From the NCBI GenBank assembly GCA_017883205.1, contig JADGNZ010000046.1, positions 1 through 47,170 of the forward strand: a DNA stretch of 47,170 nt, in the 5' to 3' direction. Under the pieces are notes generated by a model that did no database searches, was not told the origin of the DNA, and was given only the letters and a program-made list of their open reading frames with translations. Positions 23,871 to 31,835 of this stretch are shown piece by piece. How positions within the stretch are numbered: the stretch's first letter is position 1; the number at the start of each line of letters is the position of its first letter. The DNA is from Thermoanaerobaculia bacterium. Its GTDB lineage: Bacteria; Acidobacteriota; Thermoanaerobaculia; Gp7-AA8. The position numbers and the translations under genes are program-made.

Positions 23871-25214
23871 TCAGATCGAGAGCCGGTTCATGACGAACAA
23901 CCCGGCGGCGGCAAGAAGAACCATGAGAATCGTCAGGCCGGCGATGTTGAGCGTCGGGCCGCCGGCGGGTGTGAGAGCTGCGAGGATCGCAATCGTGTAG
24001 GCGCGGCTACCCTGACAGCCGGCAGCGTCCGTTGCCCGGATCGTAACGTTGAAGATGCCCGACACCTGCGGTGCGCCACTGATGAGTCCCGTGGCTGGGT
24101 TGAGTGAGAGGCCGGTCGGCAGTGCTCCAGCGGCGATGGTGAAGGTATACGGCGAGGTTCCGCCCGATGCGATGATCGTTTGTGCGTAGGGCTGCTGCAC
24201 AGCCCCTGGTGGCAACGTGGTGGGGCTCAGGATGATGGCCGGGCAGCCCGGACTGGTGATCGTGACCGTGTATTCCCGGCTACCCGAACAGCCGGTCGCG
24301 TCGGTCGCCGTGATCGTGAACTCGAACGTCCCGGCGGTGGTGGGCGTTCCGGTGATCGCGCCCGTGACGCTGTTCAGAATCAGATTCGTGGGCAGTGCGC
24401 CGCTCGATACCGAAAACGCATAGGGTGACGTCCCGCCCGAGGCAGATACGGTCTGATTGTACGGAATGCCGACGGTGCCGTTCGGCAGCGACGCCGGATT
24501 CACGGTGATGATCGGACAGATCGAGACGCCGCAGGTGTTGACGTTGTTGGTGTCGAGTGTCACGGCACCATTGCGCGCCAGCGCTCTGCCGTTGGTGTTG
24601 GACCCGGTCGTGAGCGTGATGCTCGATAGTGCCAGGATGTCGCCCACGAACGTCGAGCCTGTGCCGAGGGTCGCGGAGCTGCCGACCTGCCAGAAGACCT
24701 TGTTGCAACTGCTGCCGCCGTTGTTGATGACCGCGACGGACGAGGCGCTGGCCGTCGTGAGCGTGCTCCCGGTTTTGAACAGGAACAGCGCGTTCGCGTT
24801 GCCGAGGGCATCCAGGGTCAGGGCTCCGGTGAGTTGCGCGGATGTGGCGAAGCAGTAGACGCCGGGAGTCAGCGTCAGTCCTCCGAGATTCTGACCCGTC
24901 AGATCGACCGTACACGGTGTGGTCGCGATGTTGTTGTAGGCGGTGGTGAGGTCGTTCTGCGCCTGCTGGGCCACGGCATCGTTGCTGTGGATCGCTCCTC
25001 CGACGACGGTGCCGGGAGGAAAGCCGGTCACGGCGCTGCCGGGACTTACACCGACGTTGCCATTCACCGTCGTCGCGCCCGTGTTGGTGACGGTGGATCC
25101 GCCGAGAACGCCGAAATTCTGCGCGGTGCCGAGCGAAATCTGGGCGAATGCCGCGGATGCGCTGAAGAGAAGCGTCGCCAGCCCGATGCTCGTGAGAAGG
25201 GTGTTTCGTTTCAT
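23871..25214 (-). CDS. Ice-binding-like (DUF3494) adhesin with Ig-like domains and IPTL-type tail
   Basis: A 447-residue protein. Signal peptide: 1-24. DUF3494 ice-binding-like beta-solenoid: ~25-230 (L-G-T-A-Q-N-F-G-V-L-G-G, T-V-N-G-N-V-G-V-S-P-G, L-T-P-G-V-Y, L-F-L-F-K-T). Two putative-Ig repeats of ~90 residues each follow (~232-325 and ~328-412), each with Y-x-Q-T-x-x-A-S-G-G-T-S-P-Y and G-T-F/G-I-F. The C-terminus is P-T-L-N-I-A-G, a hydrophobic helix and N-R-L: an exosortase H-type sorting tail, again lacking Trp. DUF3494 proteins bind ice or act as surface adhesins. The xrtH gene lies next, on the same strand. ATG 25214 is preceded by GAAAGAGGC. Confidence 0.9.
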   Translation of the reverse strand: MKRNTLLTSIGLATLLFSASAAFAQISLGTAQNFGVLGGSTVTNTGATTVNGNVGVSPGSAVTGFPPGTVVGGAIHSNDAVAQQAQNDLTTAYNNIATTPCTVDLTGQNLGGLTLTPGVYCFATSAQLTGALTLDALGNANALFLFKTGSTLTTASASSVAVINNGGSSCNKVFWQVGSSATLGTGSTFVGDILALSSITLTTGSNTNGRALARNGAVTLDTNNVNTCGVSICPIITVNPASLPNGTVGIPYNQTVSASGGTSPYAFSVSSGALPTNLILNSVTGAITGTPTTAGTFEFTITATDATGCSGSREYTVTITSPGCPAIILSPTTLPPGAVQQPYAQTIIASGGTSPYTFTIAAGALPTGLSLNPATGLISGAPQVSGIFNVTIRATDAAGCQGSRAYTIAILAALTPAGGPTLNIAGLTILMVLLAAAGLFVMNRLSI

Positions 25215-25674
25215 GTCAGCCTCTTTCGATAGGAACGTGATTTTGCGCTAGCGGTCAGGACGCCGATGACCGGCAAGTATCTTGGTTTTGTGGCGGGGTA
25301 GGGAGATCCTTCTGCAGTCCGCGCGCCGGGCGGGGCAGTTGGCTGTAGATCGAGTCGCCATGGGCGTCGCATTCTTTCGGGTCGTCTGAGGATGGAGGCT
25401 GTGGTGGATGGTGCGCGATACCCGTGGCAACGTTGCGGAAGGTCTCGTGCGCGTCCCTCGCGGCCGGCTGATCAGGCGTTTACTGAACGAACGCGCAGCA
25501 TACCCCTTTTTCCGGATGTCAGCAGCGTGCCGCGGCCGCAGTGCTTTTCTGTGAGGCAGGCCCTGCTTGTTCCCGATCGGTGGCTCGCCGCCGCCTCGCC
25601 TCTGACTTTCCGATCAGGCAACAGTTCGGCTGTCGATTGCCACTCATGGCAGGGCGCGTGCAGGATCTTCACGC
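25215..25674. other. 460-bp gene-poor region holding leader element copy B
   Basis: The region between the divergent ice-binding and XRE genes. Its left part holds a diverged copy of the leader seen upstream of the hybrid kinase (25343-25525). On the minus strand a short frame beginning at an ATG near 25361 (M-A-T-R-S-T) ends at 25248 and resembles the first codons of the hybrid kinase (M-A-A-T-R-S), so it looks like a duplicated gene start rather than a gene. In the right part (25526-25674) I see nothing supportable. Confidence 0.5.
25343..25525 (-). promoter_or_regulatory. Leader-like element upstream of ice-binding protein gene (copy B)
   Basis: This diverged duplicate of the element at 20168-20352 has the same order of blocks on the minus strand: TATGCT (25497-25502), ACGCCTGATCAGCCGG (about 25463-25478), GCCTCCATCCTCAGACG (about 25383-25399), GAAAGAATGCGA, and a trace of the kinase gene's first codons. 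It lies about 130 bp upstream of the ice-binding protein ATG. The -35 region is weak compared with copy A. Confidence 0.55.
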
Positions 25675-26094
25675 ATGCCTGGTCGAATTCTCAGACAACT
25701 CCGTGAATCGAAGGGACGCAGCCAGGCAGATGTTGCCCGAAGCGCGGGAATCTCACCGGCGCAACTGGCGCGCCTCGAAGCAAATCAACGCGGACTCTAC
25801 GTCGAGGACTTCGTGAACATTGCCGCGGTCCTGGGCGAAAAGCCCGGCAATCTCCTTCCGAACGACATGGGCGATATCGCGCACCTGAAACCGCTCATCG
25901 ATCGGCTGGCAACCATCCGCCCCGAGGTCCTTCCTCGGGTCACGGCCATCATCGAAAAGATTGTCCTTCTCACCGAGGACATGACCGCAGCGGCGAAGCT
26001 GCCTTCGCAAAAGCAGGGCAGAGCTCCCCGATCGACGACGCCTGCCACAGGCAAACGGAAAGGCAGCGGAGAATCCCGCCGCAGCGGGCTTTGA
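25675..26094 (+). CDS. XRE-family DNA-binding protein
   Basis: A 139-residue protein. Residues 4-60 form a lambda-repressor-like HTH (L-R-E-S-K-G-R-S-Q-A-D-V-A-R-S-A-G-I-S, L-A-R-L-E-A-N-Q-R-G). A helical middle (~68-105) may dimerise. The last 35 residues are basic and low-complexity. The target is unknown. It diverges from the ice-binding protein gene across a 460-bp region that contains the leader element, so control of that gene is possible but unproven. Confidence 0.8.
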   Translation: MPGRILRQLRESKGRSQADVARSAGISPAQLARLEANQRGLYVEDFVNIAAVLGEKPGNLLPNDMGDIAHLKPLIDRLATIRPEVLPRVTAIIEKIVLLTEDMTAAAKLPSQKQGRAPRSTTPATGKRKGSGESRRSGL

Positions 26095-26164
26095 GAATCG
26101 AGAATCAACACGCGCAAGATCAATCACGATCGGACGCTATGTAAGCTGAGAAGGTAGGGACATT

Positions 26165-26428
26165 ATGGGACTACTCTGGTTCATCATCATCGGCGCAATT
26201 GCCGGCTGGCTCGCCGGCCGGTTCATGAAAGGCCACGGATTCGGCTTGCTCGGTGACATCGTCGTAGGCATCGTCGGCGCGTTTATCGGCGGCTACATCT
26301 TCGGCGCAGTCGGTGTTAACCTCGGCGGCGGGCTGATTGGCACTCTGATCGTCGCGTTCATTGGCGCGGTGCTCCTGCTCTTCATCGTGCGCCTCTTCAC
26401 CGGACGCTCGCGGAGATCGTGGACTTGA
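26165..26428 (+). CDS. GlsB/YeaQ/YmgE family stress-associated membrane protein
   Basis: An 87-residue protein with three glycine-rich membrane helices. It opens M-G-L-L-W-F-I-I-I-G-A-I-A-G-W-L-A-G and has G-D-I-V-V-G-I-V-G-A in the middle, the transglycosylase-associated (GlsB/YeaQ/YmgE) pattern. Members are induced in general and acid stress; no enzymatic activity is established. Its last ten bases overlap the start of the next gene. Confidence 0.9.
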   Translation: MGLLWFIIIGAIAGWLAGRFMKGHGFGLLGDIVVGIVGAFIGGYIFGAVGVNLGGGLIGTLIVAFIGAVLLLFIVRLFTGRSRRSWT

Positions 26429-26643
26429 GTGCGCTCAAGATTGTCGCGATCCTCTTGATTGTCGCCGGCATCGCTGGACTCATCTACGGGAAATTCACCT
26501 ATACGAAATCCACGCACGACGTAAACCTCGGCCCGATCGAGCTGGCGGTGAAGGAAAAGAAGACGGTCAACGTCCCGCTCTGGGCCGGCATCGCGACGAT
26601 TGTTGCGGGAGGCTTGTTGTTCTTCGTCCCCAGGAAGACGTAG
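26419..26643 (+). CDS. DUF3185-like small membrane protein
   Basis: A 74-residue protein with two membrane helices (~5-22 and ~53-70) joined by a polar loop (K-F-T-Y-T-K-S-T-H-D-V). The layout is helix, G-x-x-Y, loop, V-P-L-W-A-G-I, helix, as in DUF3185 proteins of unknown function. The GTG start at 26419 overlaps the GlsB-like gene by ten bases, and a TTG at 26425 is an alternative. It is probably co-expressed with the preceding stress gene. Confidence 0.75.
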   Translation: MDLSALKIVAILLIVAGIAGLIYGKFTYTKSTHDVNLGPIELAVKEKKTVNVPLWAGIATIVAGGLLFFVPRKT

Positions 26644-26770
26644 ACGCCGAGCTGGCGCGGGAGTTGTCAAGCGCGGCGGAACGCCGCCGTCTCGGCGGCT
26701 GGCCCGGCGGCGTCCTCGCTGCCGCGGTCGGCGTGGTGGCACTTCTGCGTGAATAAGAGCCGGCAACGCG

Positions 26771-26799
26771 TTGACAATCGCATGCGCGCCCTCTAGCAT
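26771..26799 (+). promoter_or_regulatory. Sigma-70-type promoter for the acyl-CoA ligase operon
   Basis: TTGACA (26771-26776), 17-bp spacer, TAGCAT (26794-26799), 53 bp before the ligase ATG. Two direct copies of GCATGCGC (about 26780-26787 and 26796-26803) sit in the spacer and across the -10. They could be an operator, for example for the TetR protein encoded at the operon's end, but this is inference. Confidence 0.65.
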
Positions 26800-26852
26800 G
26801 CGCACACTTCCCGACCGCTTGGCTGGTAAGTTTCTGTCCGCGCCCGACGACG

Positions 26853-28391
26853 ATGAATATCGGTTCGCTCCTTTCGCGTAACGCCCGCTTCCGGCGCGAG
26901 CACCTCGCGCTGGTCTTCGATGATGAGCGCCTCTCGTGGGGCGTGCTCGAAGCCCGCGTCAACCGGCTCGCAAACGTGCTGCTCACACTTGGGTTGACGA
27001 AGGGCGACAAGCTCGCGCTGATCCTTCCAAACTCGATCGAGCTGTTCGAAGCCTTCCTTGCCGCCGCGAGGCTCGGGATCGTCGTCGTTCCGCTCAGCCC
27101 ACTTCTGCGAGGGTCAGGCCTTTCGGTGCTGCTTCAGGACTCCGACTCCTGCGCCGTCATCACCTGCTTCGAGATGACGTCTGAGCTCGACGCCATCCGG
27201 CCGCAGCTCACGAAGATTCCAGCGCAACGCTTCCTCTGCATCGATGGGCCGGCGAAAGGCGGATACCGGCAGTACGCGGAATTGACCGCGGCCGCGAGCG
27301 CCGAGAGGCCGGCGGATGTCGCGATCGATGGCAGCGATCCGTACAACATCATCTACAGCAGCGGCACGACCGGATCGCCGAAAGGCATCGTCCATACGCA
27401 CGACATCCGGGCCATGTACGGCGCGCAGTTCGCGAGCTCGTTTCGCATGAGGCCCGAGAGCATCGTTCTGCACGGCGGCTCGCTCGTCTTCAACGGCGCC
27501 TGGGTCATGCTCATGCCGTGGCTGTACCTCGGCGCCACCTACGTGGCCATGCGCCGCTTCGACGCTGCTTCGTTCATCGACCTGATTCATCGGGAGCAGG
27601 CCTCGCACATGATGATGGTGCCCTCGCAGATCATCGCCATGATGGGCGCGCCGAACTTCTCGGCGGAGCGGCTGCAATCGCTCGAAGCTCTCTGCACGGT
27701 CGGTGCTCCGCTTCACGTCCGGCACAAAGAAAAACTCGCGGCAGCGATGCCCGGAGTCTTCTATGAGCTGTATGGCTTGACCGAGGGATTCGTGACGGTG
27801 CTGGATAAGTGCGACTATGCGTTGAAGCCGGGCTCGGTCGGATGTCCCACTCCGTTTTCCGAGATGAGGATCTGCGATGACCTTGGCAACGATCTTCCGC
27901 CCGGCGAAGTCGGCGAGATCGTCGGCCGCGGTCCGCTCATGATGCCCGGCTACTACAAACGTTCCGATCTGACCGCACAAGCGATCGTCGGCGGTTGGCT
28001 ACACACAGGCGACGTCGGCCGCGCGGACGAAGACGGCTTTCTCTACCTCGTCGACCGCAAGAAGGATCTGATCATCTCCGGCGGCGTGAACATCTACCCG
28101 AAGGACATCGAAGAGATCGTCGTGCAGCATCCTGCTGTGCGCGAGTCGGCGGTCTTCGGCGCGCCGGACGAGAAGTGGGGCGAGGTTCCGATCGCAGCGG
28201 TGATTCTCATCGACGGCGAAGCCTGCGACGCCGCGGAGATCCGCACCTGGGTCAATGCCCGCGTCGCGGCGAAGTATCAGCAGGTGAGGGAGGTCGTGAT
28301 CCTGCCCGACTTCCCGCGAAGCACGGCGGGCAAGACCTTGAAGCGCATCATGCGCGAGCCGTACTGGTCGGCGAGCGACACGGCAATCTGA
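26853..28391 (+). CDS. AMP-dependent acyl-CoA synthetase/ligase (ANL superfamily)
   Basis: A 512-residue enzyme that activates a carboxylic acid as acyl-AMP and normally transfers it to CoA. Motifs: the P-loop-like Y-S-S-G-T-T-G-S-P-K-G at ~168-178, Y-E-L-Y-G-L-T-E-G at ~304-312, H-T-G-D-V-G near 386, D-R-K-K-D-L-I-I-S-G-G-V-N-I-Y-P near 400, and the C-terminal adenylation lysine in T-A-G-K-T-L-K-R near residue 497. The substrate is not readable; medium/long-chain or aromatic acids are plausible. It is followed by a hydrolase gene after 10 bp and a TetR gene after that, a classic catabolic operon layout. Confidence 0.92.
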   Translation: MNIGSLLSRNARFRREHLALVFDDERLSWGVLEARVNRLANVLLTLGLTKGDKLALILPNSIELFEAFLAAARLGIVVVPLSPLLRGSGLSVLLQDSDSCAVITCFEMTSELDAIRPQLTKIPAQRFLCIDGPAKGGYRQYAELTAAASAERPADVAIDGSDPYNIIYSSGTTGSPKGIVHTHDIRAMYGAQFASSFRMRPESIVLHGGSLVFNGAWVMLMPWLYLGATYVAMRRFDAASFIDLIHREQASHMMMVPSQIIAMMGAPNFSAERLQSLEALCTVGAPLHVRHKEKLAAAMPGVFYELYGLTEGFVTVLDKCDYALKPGSVGCPTPFSEMRICDDLGNDLPPGEVGEIVGRGPLMMPGYYKRSDLTAQAIVGGWLHTGDVGRADEDGFLYLVDRKKDLIISGGVNIYPKDIEEIVVQHPAVRESAVFGAPDEKWGEVPIAAVILIDGEACDAAEIRTWVNARVAAKYQQVREVVILPDFPRSTAGKTLKRIMREPYWSASDTAI

Positions 28392-28401
28392 TGGAGAACG
28401 T

Positions 28402-29259
28402 ATGATCGACCACTACGAGCAAATCAACGGCGTGCGGATTCACTACCTCGACCGCGACGGAGGTCCACCGCCGATCGTGTTGCTGCCCGGACTCTCGGCG
28501 AATGCCCACGCCTTCGACGGCCTGATCGCGGCCGGACTCAGCCCGCGTTTTCGCACGATCGCACCCGACCTTCGCGGCCGCGGCGACAGCGGCAAGCCTG
28601 ACACCGGTTACACGCTCGAGGATCATGCCGCCGACGTTCTCGGCTTGCTCGATCACCTCGGCATCGAGCGCGCCACCATCCTCGGCCATTCGTTCGGCGG
28701 ACTGCTCACGATCTATCTCGCGGCACATTATCCGAAGCGCGTCTCGAAGATCGTCCTCATCGACGTCGCCCTCTGGATCATCGACGATACGGCGAAGCTG
28801 ATTCGCGTTTCCCTCGACCGCCTCACAATGGTCTTCCCCTCGGCGGACGCTTACATCGGCGCAATCAAGAGCGCGCCGTACCTCGATGGCTTCTGGGATC
28901 CGATGGTGGAGAGCTATTTCCGCGCCGAGATCAAAACGAACACCGACGGCACGGCGCAGGCGCGCACCAGCGCCGCCGCAATCGAACAGGTCATTCAGAA
29001 CATCAGCGCCGTGCCGTGGCGGGAGCTTGTGACCCAGATCGCTGCGCCGTCGATTCTCATCAACGCTCCCGGCCCGTACGGTCCACCCGGAGCACCTGCG
29101 ATCGTGCCGGCCGCGCTGGCGCGCGAGACCGCTGCGTCGATCGCCGGCTGCCGTTACGTCGAGGTGCCAGGCAACCACTTGTCGATGGTCTTCGGCGAGA
29201 ATGCCAAACACGTGGTGGCAGCGGTCACGGAGTTCGTTTCCGGCGCAGCCGCGGCGTAG
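28402..29259 (+). CDS. Alpha/beta-hydrolase fold protein
   Basis: A 285-residue hydrolase. The oxyanion region L-P-G-L-S-A-N is near residue 31, the nucleophile elbow G-H-S-F-G-G is near 94-99 (Ser about 96), and the catalytic histidine is in P-G-N-H-L-S-M near 258. R-G-R-G-D-S-G-K-P is typical of epoxide-hydrolase, haloalkane-dehalogenase and ester-hydrolase relatives. It could cleave the thioester or ester that the neighbouring ligase makes or uses. GGAG lies nine bases before the ATG at 28402. Confidence 0.88.
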   Translation: MIDHYEQINGVRIHYLDRDGGPPPIVLLPGLSANAHAFDGLIAAGLSPRFRTIAPDLRGRGDSGKPDTGYTLEDHAADVLGLLDHLGIERATILGHSFGGLLTIYLAAHYPKRVSKIVLIDVALWIIDDTAKLIRVSLDRLTMVFPSADAYIGAIKSAPYLDGFWDPMVESYFRAEIKTNTDGTAQARTSAAAIEQVIQNISAVPWRELVTQIAAPSILINAPGPYGPPGAPAIVPAALARETAASIAGCRYVEVPGNHLSMVFGENAKHVVAAVTEFVSGAAAA

Positions 29260-29279
29260 CGGCCTGGAAGAAATCATAG

Positions 29280-29963
29280 ATGTTGCAGGAAGAGCGAGCC
29301 GAACGAGCCAGGACGCAGATCCTCGATGCTGCGCTGAAGCTGTTCGCGCATCGAGGTTTCGGCGCCACCACCGTCCGTGAGATCGCGGATGCAGCGGGGC
29401 TCTCGCACGGTAACGTTTACTACCATTTCCCCGACAAGAAAGAGATCCTGCGCGCGCTCATCCAGAAGTACATGGATGCCATCGCGCGGCCCGACTTCCC
29501 GTTCAATCAGGTCTTTCTCCGCGGAACGTTCCCCGACAATCTGGAGGAGATCGGTGCTGCCGTGCGCGACATGGTGGTCGAGTACCGCGAGTACGTCGCC
29601 CTGATCTACGTCGATGTCGTCGAGTTCAACGGCCAGCACATTCGGAACTTCTACTCCGGCATGGCCGCGCGCTTCCAGATCTTCCTCAAAGCGCACGGCA
29701 TGGAAGAACCGCTGCGCGAACGGCTGCGCGATGACATCGAGCCGCATGCCGCAGTCATGCTCGCCGTCCGCGTCTTCCTCAACTACTTCGCCGTAGAGAT
29801 CGTCTTCGGAGTGAAGGACCACTTCGGCAAGAGCTCCGACGACGCCGTCGCCGAGATCGCCCACATCCTGAGACACGGGATGATGCAGAGCGGAAAACCG
29901 TTGAGGGCGGGGAAGAAGCCTCGTGCCGCTGCAGTCGGGAAGGTGAAGCCTCGAAAGCGGTGA
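29280..29963 (+). CDS. TetR-family transcriptional regulator
   Basis: A 227-residue repressor-type regulator. The TetR HTH occupies residues ~9-56 (I-L-D-A-A-L-K-L-F-A-H-R-G-F, T-T-V-R-E-I-A-D-A-A-G-L-S-H, Y-Y-H-F-P-D-K-K-E-I-L). The C-terminal ligand/dimer domain is helical, with a basic Lys/Arg tail. It is the last gene of the ligase/hydrolase operon and likely controls it in response to an acyl ligand. The promoter at 26771-26799 is the obvious candidate target. Confidence 0.9.
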   Translation: MLQEERAERARTQILDAALKLFAHRGFGATTVREIADAAGLSHGNVYYHFPDKKEILRALIQKYMDAIARPDFPFNQVFLRGTFPDNLEEIGAAVRDMVVEYREYVALIYVDVVEFNGQHIRNFYSGMAARFQIFLKAHGMEEPLRERLRDDIEPHAAVMLAVRVFLNYFAVEIVFGVKDHFGKSSDDAVAEIAHILRHGMMQSGKPLRAGKKPRAAAVGKVKPRKR

Positions 29964-29996
29964 GGTATCTACCGGCCTTCCGAGCCAAGGTCGTTC

Positions 29997-30666
29997 CTAT
30001 CCTGATGAAGCAACGTCTTCCAGCACAGTCAGCCAATCATTGAAGTGCGGACACTCCGCGCGAATGCGCTCGAGCCCGATGCGTCCGGCGGCGATCGTCC
30101 CGTGGGCCACTTTCTGATAGGACGGAAAGAGTTTGAGGATGCGCCTGGATGGTGTCCATTCCGGGTCGTCGTTGATCTCCTCGGGGGTGGATACGCTGTG
30201 ACGGATCACTTCGATGTCGGCTTGCCTCGCCGGATCATTCATCACGCCCGGCAGTGCGTCGGCTGAGGCGAAGAGCCACGCTTCGTACTCGTGAAGCGCG
30301 AGAAACGGAACGAAGTTGACTGGCGACCCGAAGTAGTCGCGAATGGCACGCTCGACATGTTCCACGCGCTGCCGCGGCGTACCGTTCGGGCGCGTGTTCA
30401 TGCCGGGAAAGTCGGTAGGCAGCCCGTAGTAATCGAGCATCGTTGTGACCAAGGCGCCTCCGGCACGCAGCAGTTTCCGCAAATCATTCTCGAATCGAGC
30501 GAACCTGGTCACGCCGCCCTTGAAGTTCGGGCCGTCTTTGACGCTTGGTCACCAGGATGGTCGGAGAGAGGTAAAGACCTCGGGCCCAGAATGCCGGAGC
30601 GAGAACATCCTTGACGAACCGCTCCTCCGTCTGACCTTCGACGAGAACCAGCGCGCGCTTACTCAT
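29997..30666 (-). pseudogene. DUF4276 family protein, frameshifted
   Basis: Two frames together make one DUF4276 protein. The N-terminal part begins at an ATG at 30666 and opens S-K-R-A-L-V-L-V-E-G-Q-T-E-E-R-F, a TOPRIM-like glutamate-containing opening, then P-T-I-L-V-T-K. Around 30530-30550 the frame is lost: the other frame reads V-K-D-G-P-N-F-K-G-G and continues as V-T-R-F-A-R-F-E-N-D with the rest of the family sequence to 29997. One extra base (or two missing) would explain it. It may be a true inactivation or a sequencing error. The start is five bases after the ATPase stop, so the two formed an operon. Confidence 0.82.
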
Positions 30667-30671
30667 GCGGG

Positions 30672-31757
30672 TTACGGACGGGCGCCGAGCACATTCTTTT
30701 CCCACAACTCGCCAAGGGCGTAGTCATCGAGCCAGCCACTCATGTCTGCACGGTTCAGATGACGAAACACGCTTTGACGATCCTCGCGGTCGACGGCCCA
30801 GACTTGCTCCGGCTCGAACTGATTGACCAGCGTCACCGACTGTGTGGCCACGATGACCTGCGTGCGGGTGGAGGCGGAGGCGAGCAGGCTGGCCAGTAGC
30901 GTCACCGCCGCAGGGTGCAGACCGAGCTCCGGCTCGTCGAGCAGAATCAACGGCGGAAGGTCAGGCTGGAGGAGAAGTGTGGCCAGGCAGATGAATCGGA
31001 GCGTGCCGTCAGAGAGCGACGACGCGTTGAAGTACATGTCGCTTCCTTTTTCTTTCCACTCGAGACGGATCTTCGATGGATTCAATCGCGATGGTGCGAG
31101 GACAAACTCATCGAAGAACGGAGCAATCTGGCGAGTGGCGTCCTGAATGTTCGCCATGTGCTCAGGGTGCATCTCCTGCAGCCAGTAGAGGAATGCTGCG
31201 AGGTTCTCAGCCTGCGACCGGAGAAAGCGGTTGTCGTCGATGTCACTAGTCCCTTTCATGGCTGCGGTGTCGCTCGTATCGTGGAAGTGGTAGATGCGAT
31301 AGCTCTCCATGTCGGCCAACACGCGAGGAGAGGACGTGTCTTCTTTCAGTTTCGATTCTTTGGTGAACGCTGAGACAGGCTGCGTCCACGGGCGAACATA
31401 CCGATTCTTCTCATGGTAGAAGACTCTCTCTCCTGCAATCACAAGCGCGTCGTCATCAGCGCCCAAGAGCTTGATCTCGTAGCGGTGAGATATTCCCATT
31501 TCTCCGAACTCGATCGAAAAGGACATATCCGGCGACTCCCGTCGACCAAAGTAAAGCAGCGCGTCCGCGCCGCCTTTGATCGCGGTGTACTCGGCTAGCT
31601 TCTTATCGACGATCGCGCGCAGGAAACGGAAGACCTCGATCAGGTTCGATTTGCCCGAGCCGTTTCCGCCGACGAAAACATTCAGCGGTCCCAGCTTCAG
31701 GGTCTGATCCCGGATCGATTTGAAGTTCCGGATCGTCAGTGTTTCGAGGGTGCGCAT
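30672..31757 (-). CDS. AAA family (AAA_15/21-type) ATPase
   Basis: A 361-residue ABC/SMC-like ATPase. It opens L-T-I-R-N-F-K-S-I-R-D then Walker A G-G-N-G-S-G-K-S-N-L near residues 31-40. The signature-like S-L-S-D-G-T-L-R-F is near 264-272, and Walker B I-L-L-D-E-P-E-L-G-L-H-P near 288-299. A short region near the end includes A-T-Q-S-V-T-L-V-N, the switch. This RecF/OLD-like architecture, paired with a TOPRIM-like DUF4276 gene, resembles defence or nuclease-ATPase modules. The open frame starts upstream at 31802, but ATG 31757 (M-R-T-L-E-T-L) matches family N-termini. Confidence 0.9.
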   Translation of the reverse strand: MRTLETLTIRNFKSIRDQTLKLGPLNVFVGGNGSGKSNLIEVFRFLRAIVDKKLAEYTAIKGGADALLYFGRRESPDMSFSIEFGEMGISHRYEIKLLGADDDALVIAGERVFYHEKNRYVRPWTQPVSAFTKESKLKEDTSSPRVLADMESYRIYHFHDTSDTAAMKGTSDIDDNRFLRSQAENLAAFLYWLQEMHPEHMANIQDATRQIAPFFDEFVLAPSRLNPSKIRLEWKEKGSDMYFNASSLSDGTLRFICLATLLLQPDLPPLILLDEPELGLHPAAVTLLASLLASASTRTQVIVATQSVTLVNQFEPEQVWAVDREDRQSVFRHLNRADMSGWLDDYALGELWEKNVLGARP

Positions 31758-31835
31758 GAGTGTTCTTGCTGAGTATAGGCGCTCAGAAGGCTGACCTATC
31801 ACTGCACTCGCGACTCAAATCCCAATGTGCCGGGA

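Noticed and set aside
25248-25430. 60-codon minus-strand frame upstream of the ice-binding gene
   Set aside because: It is made mostly of the duplicated leader and start region of the kinase gene and has no further homology.
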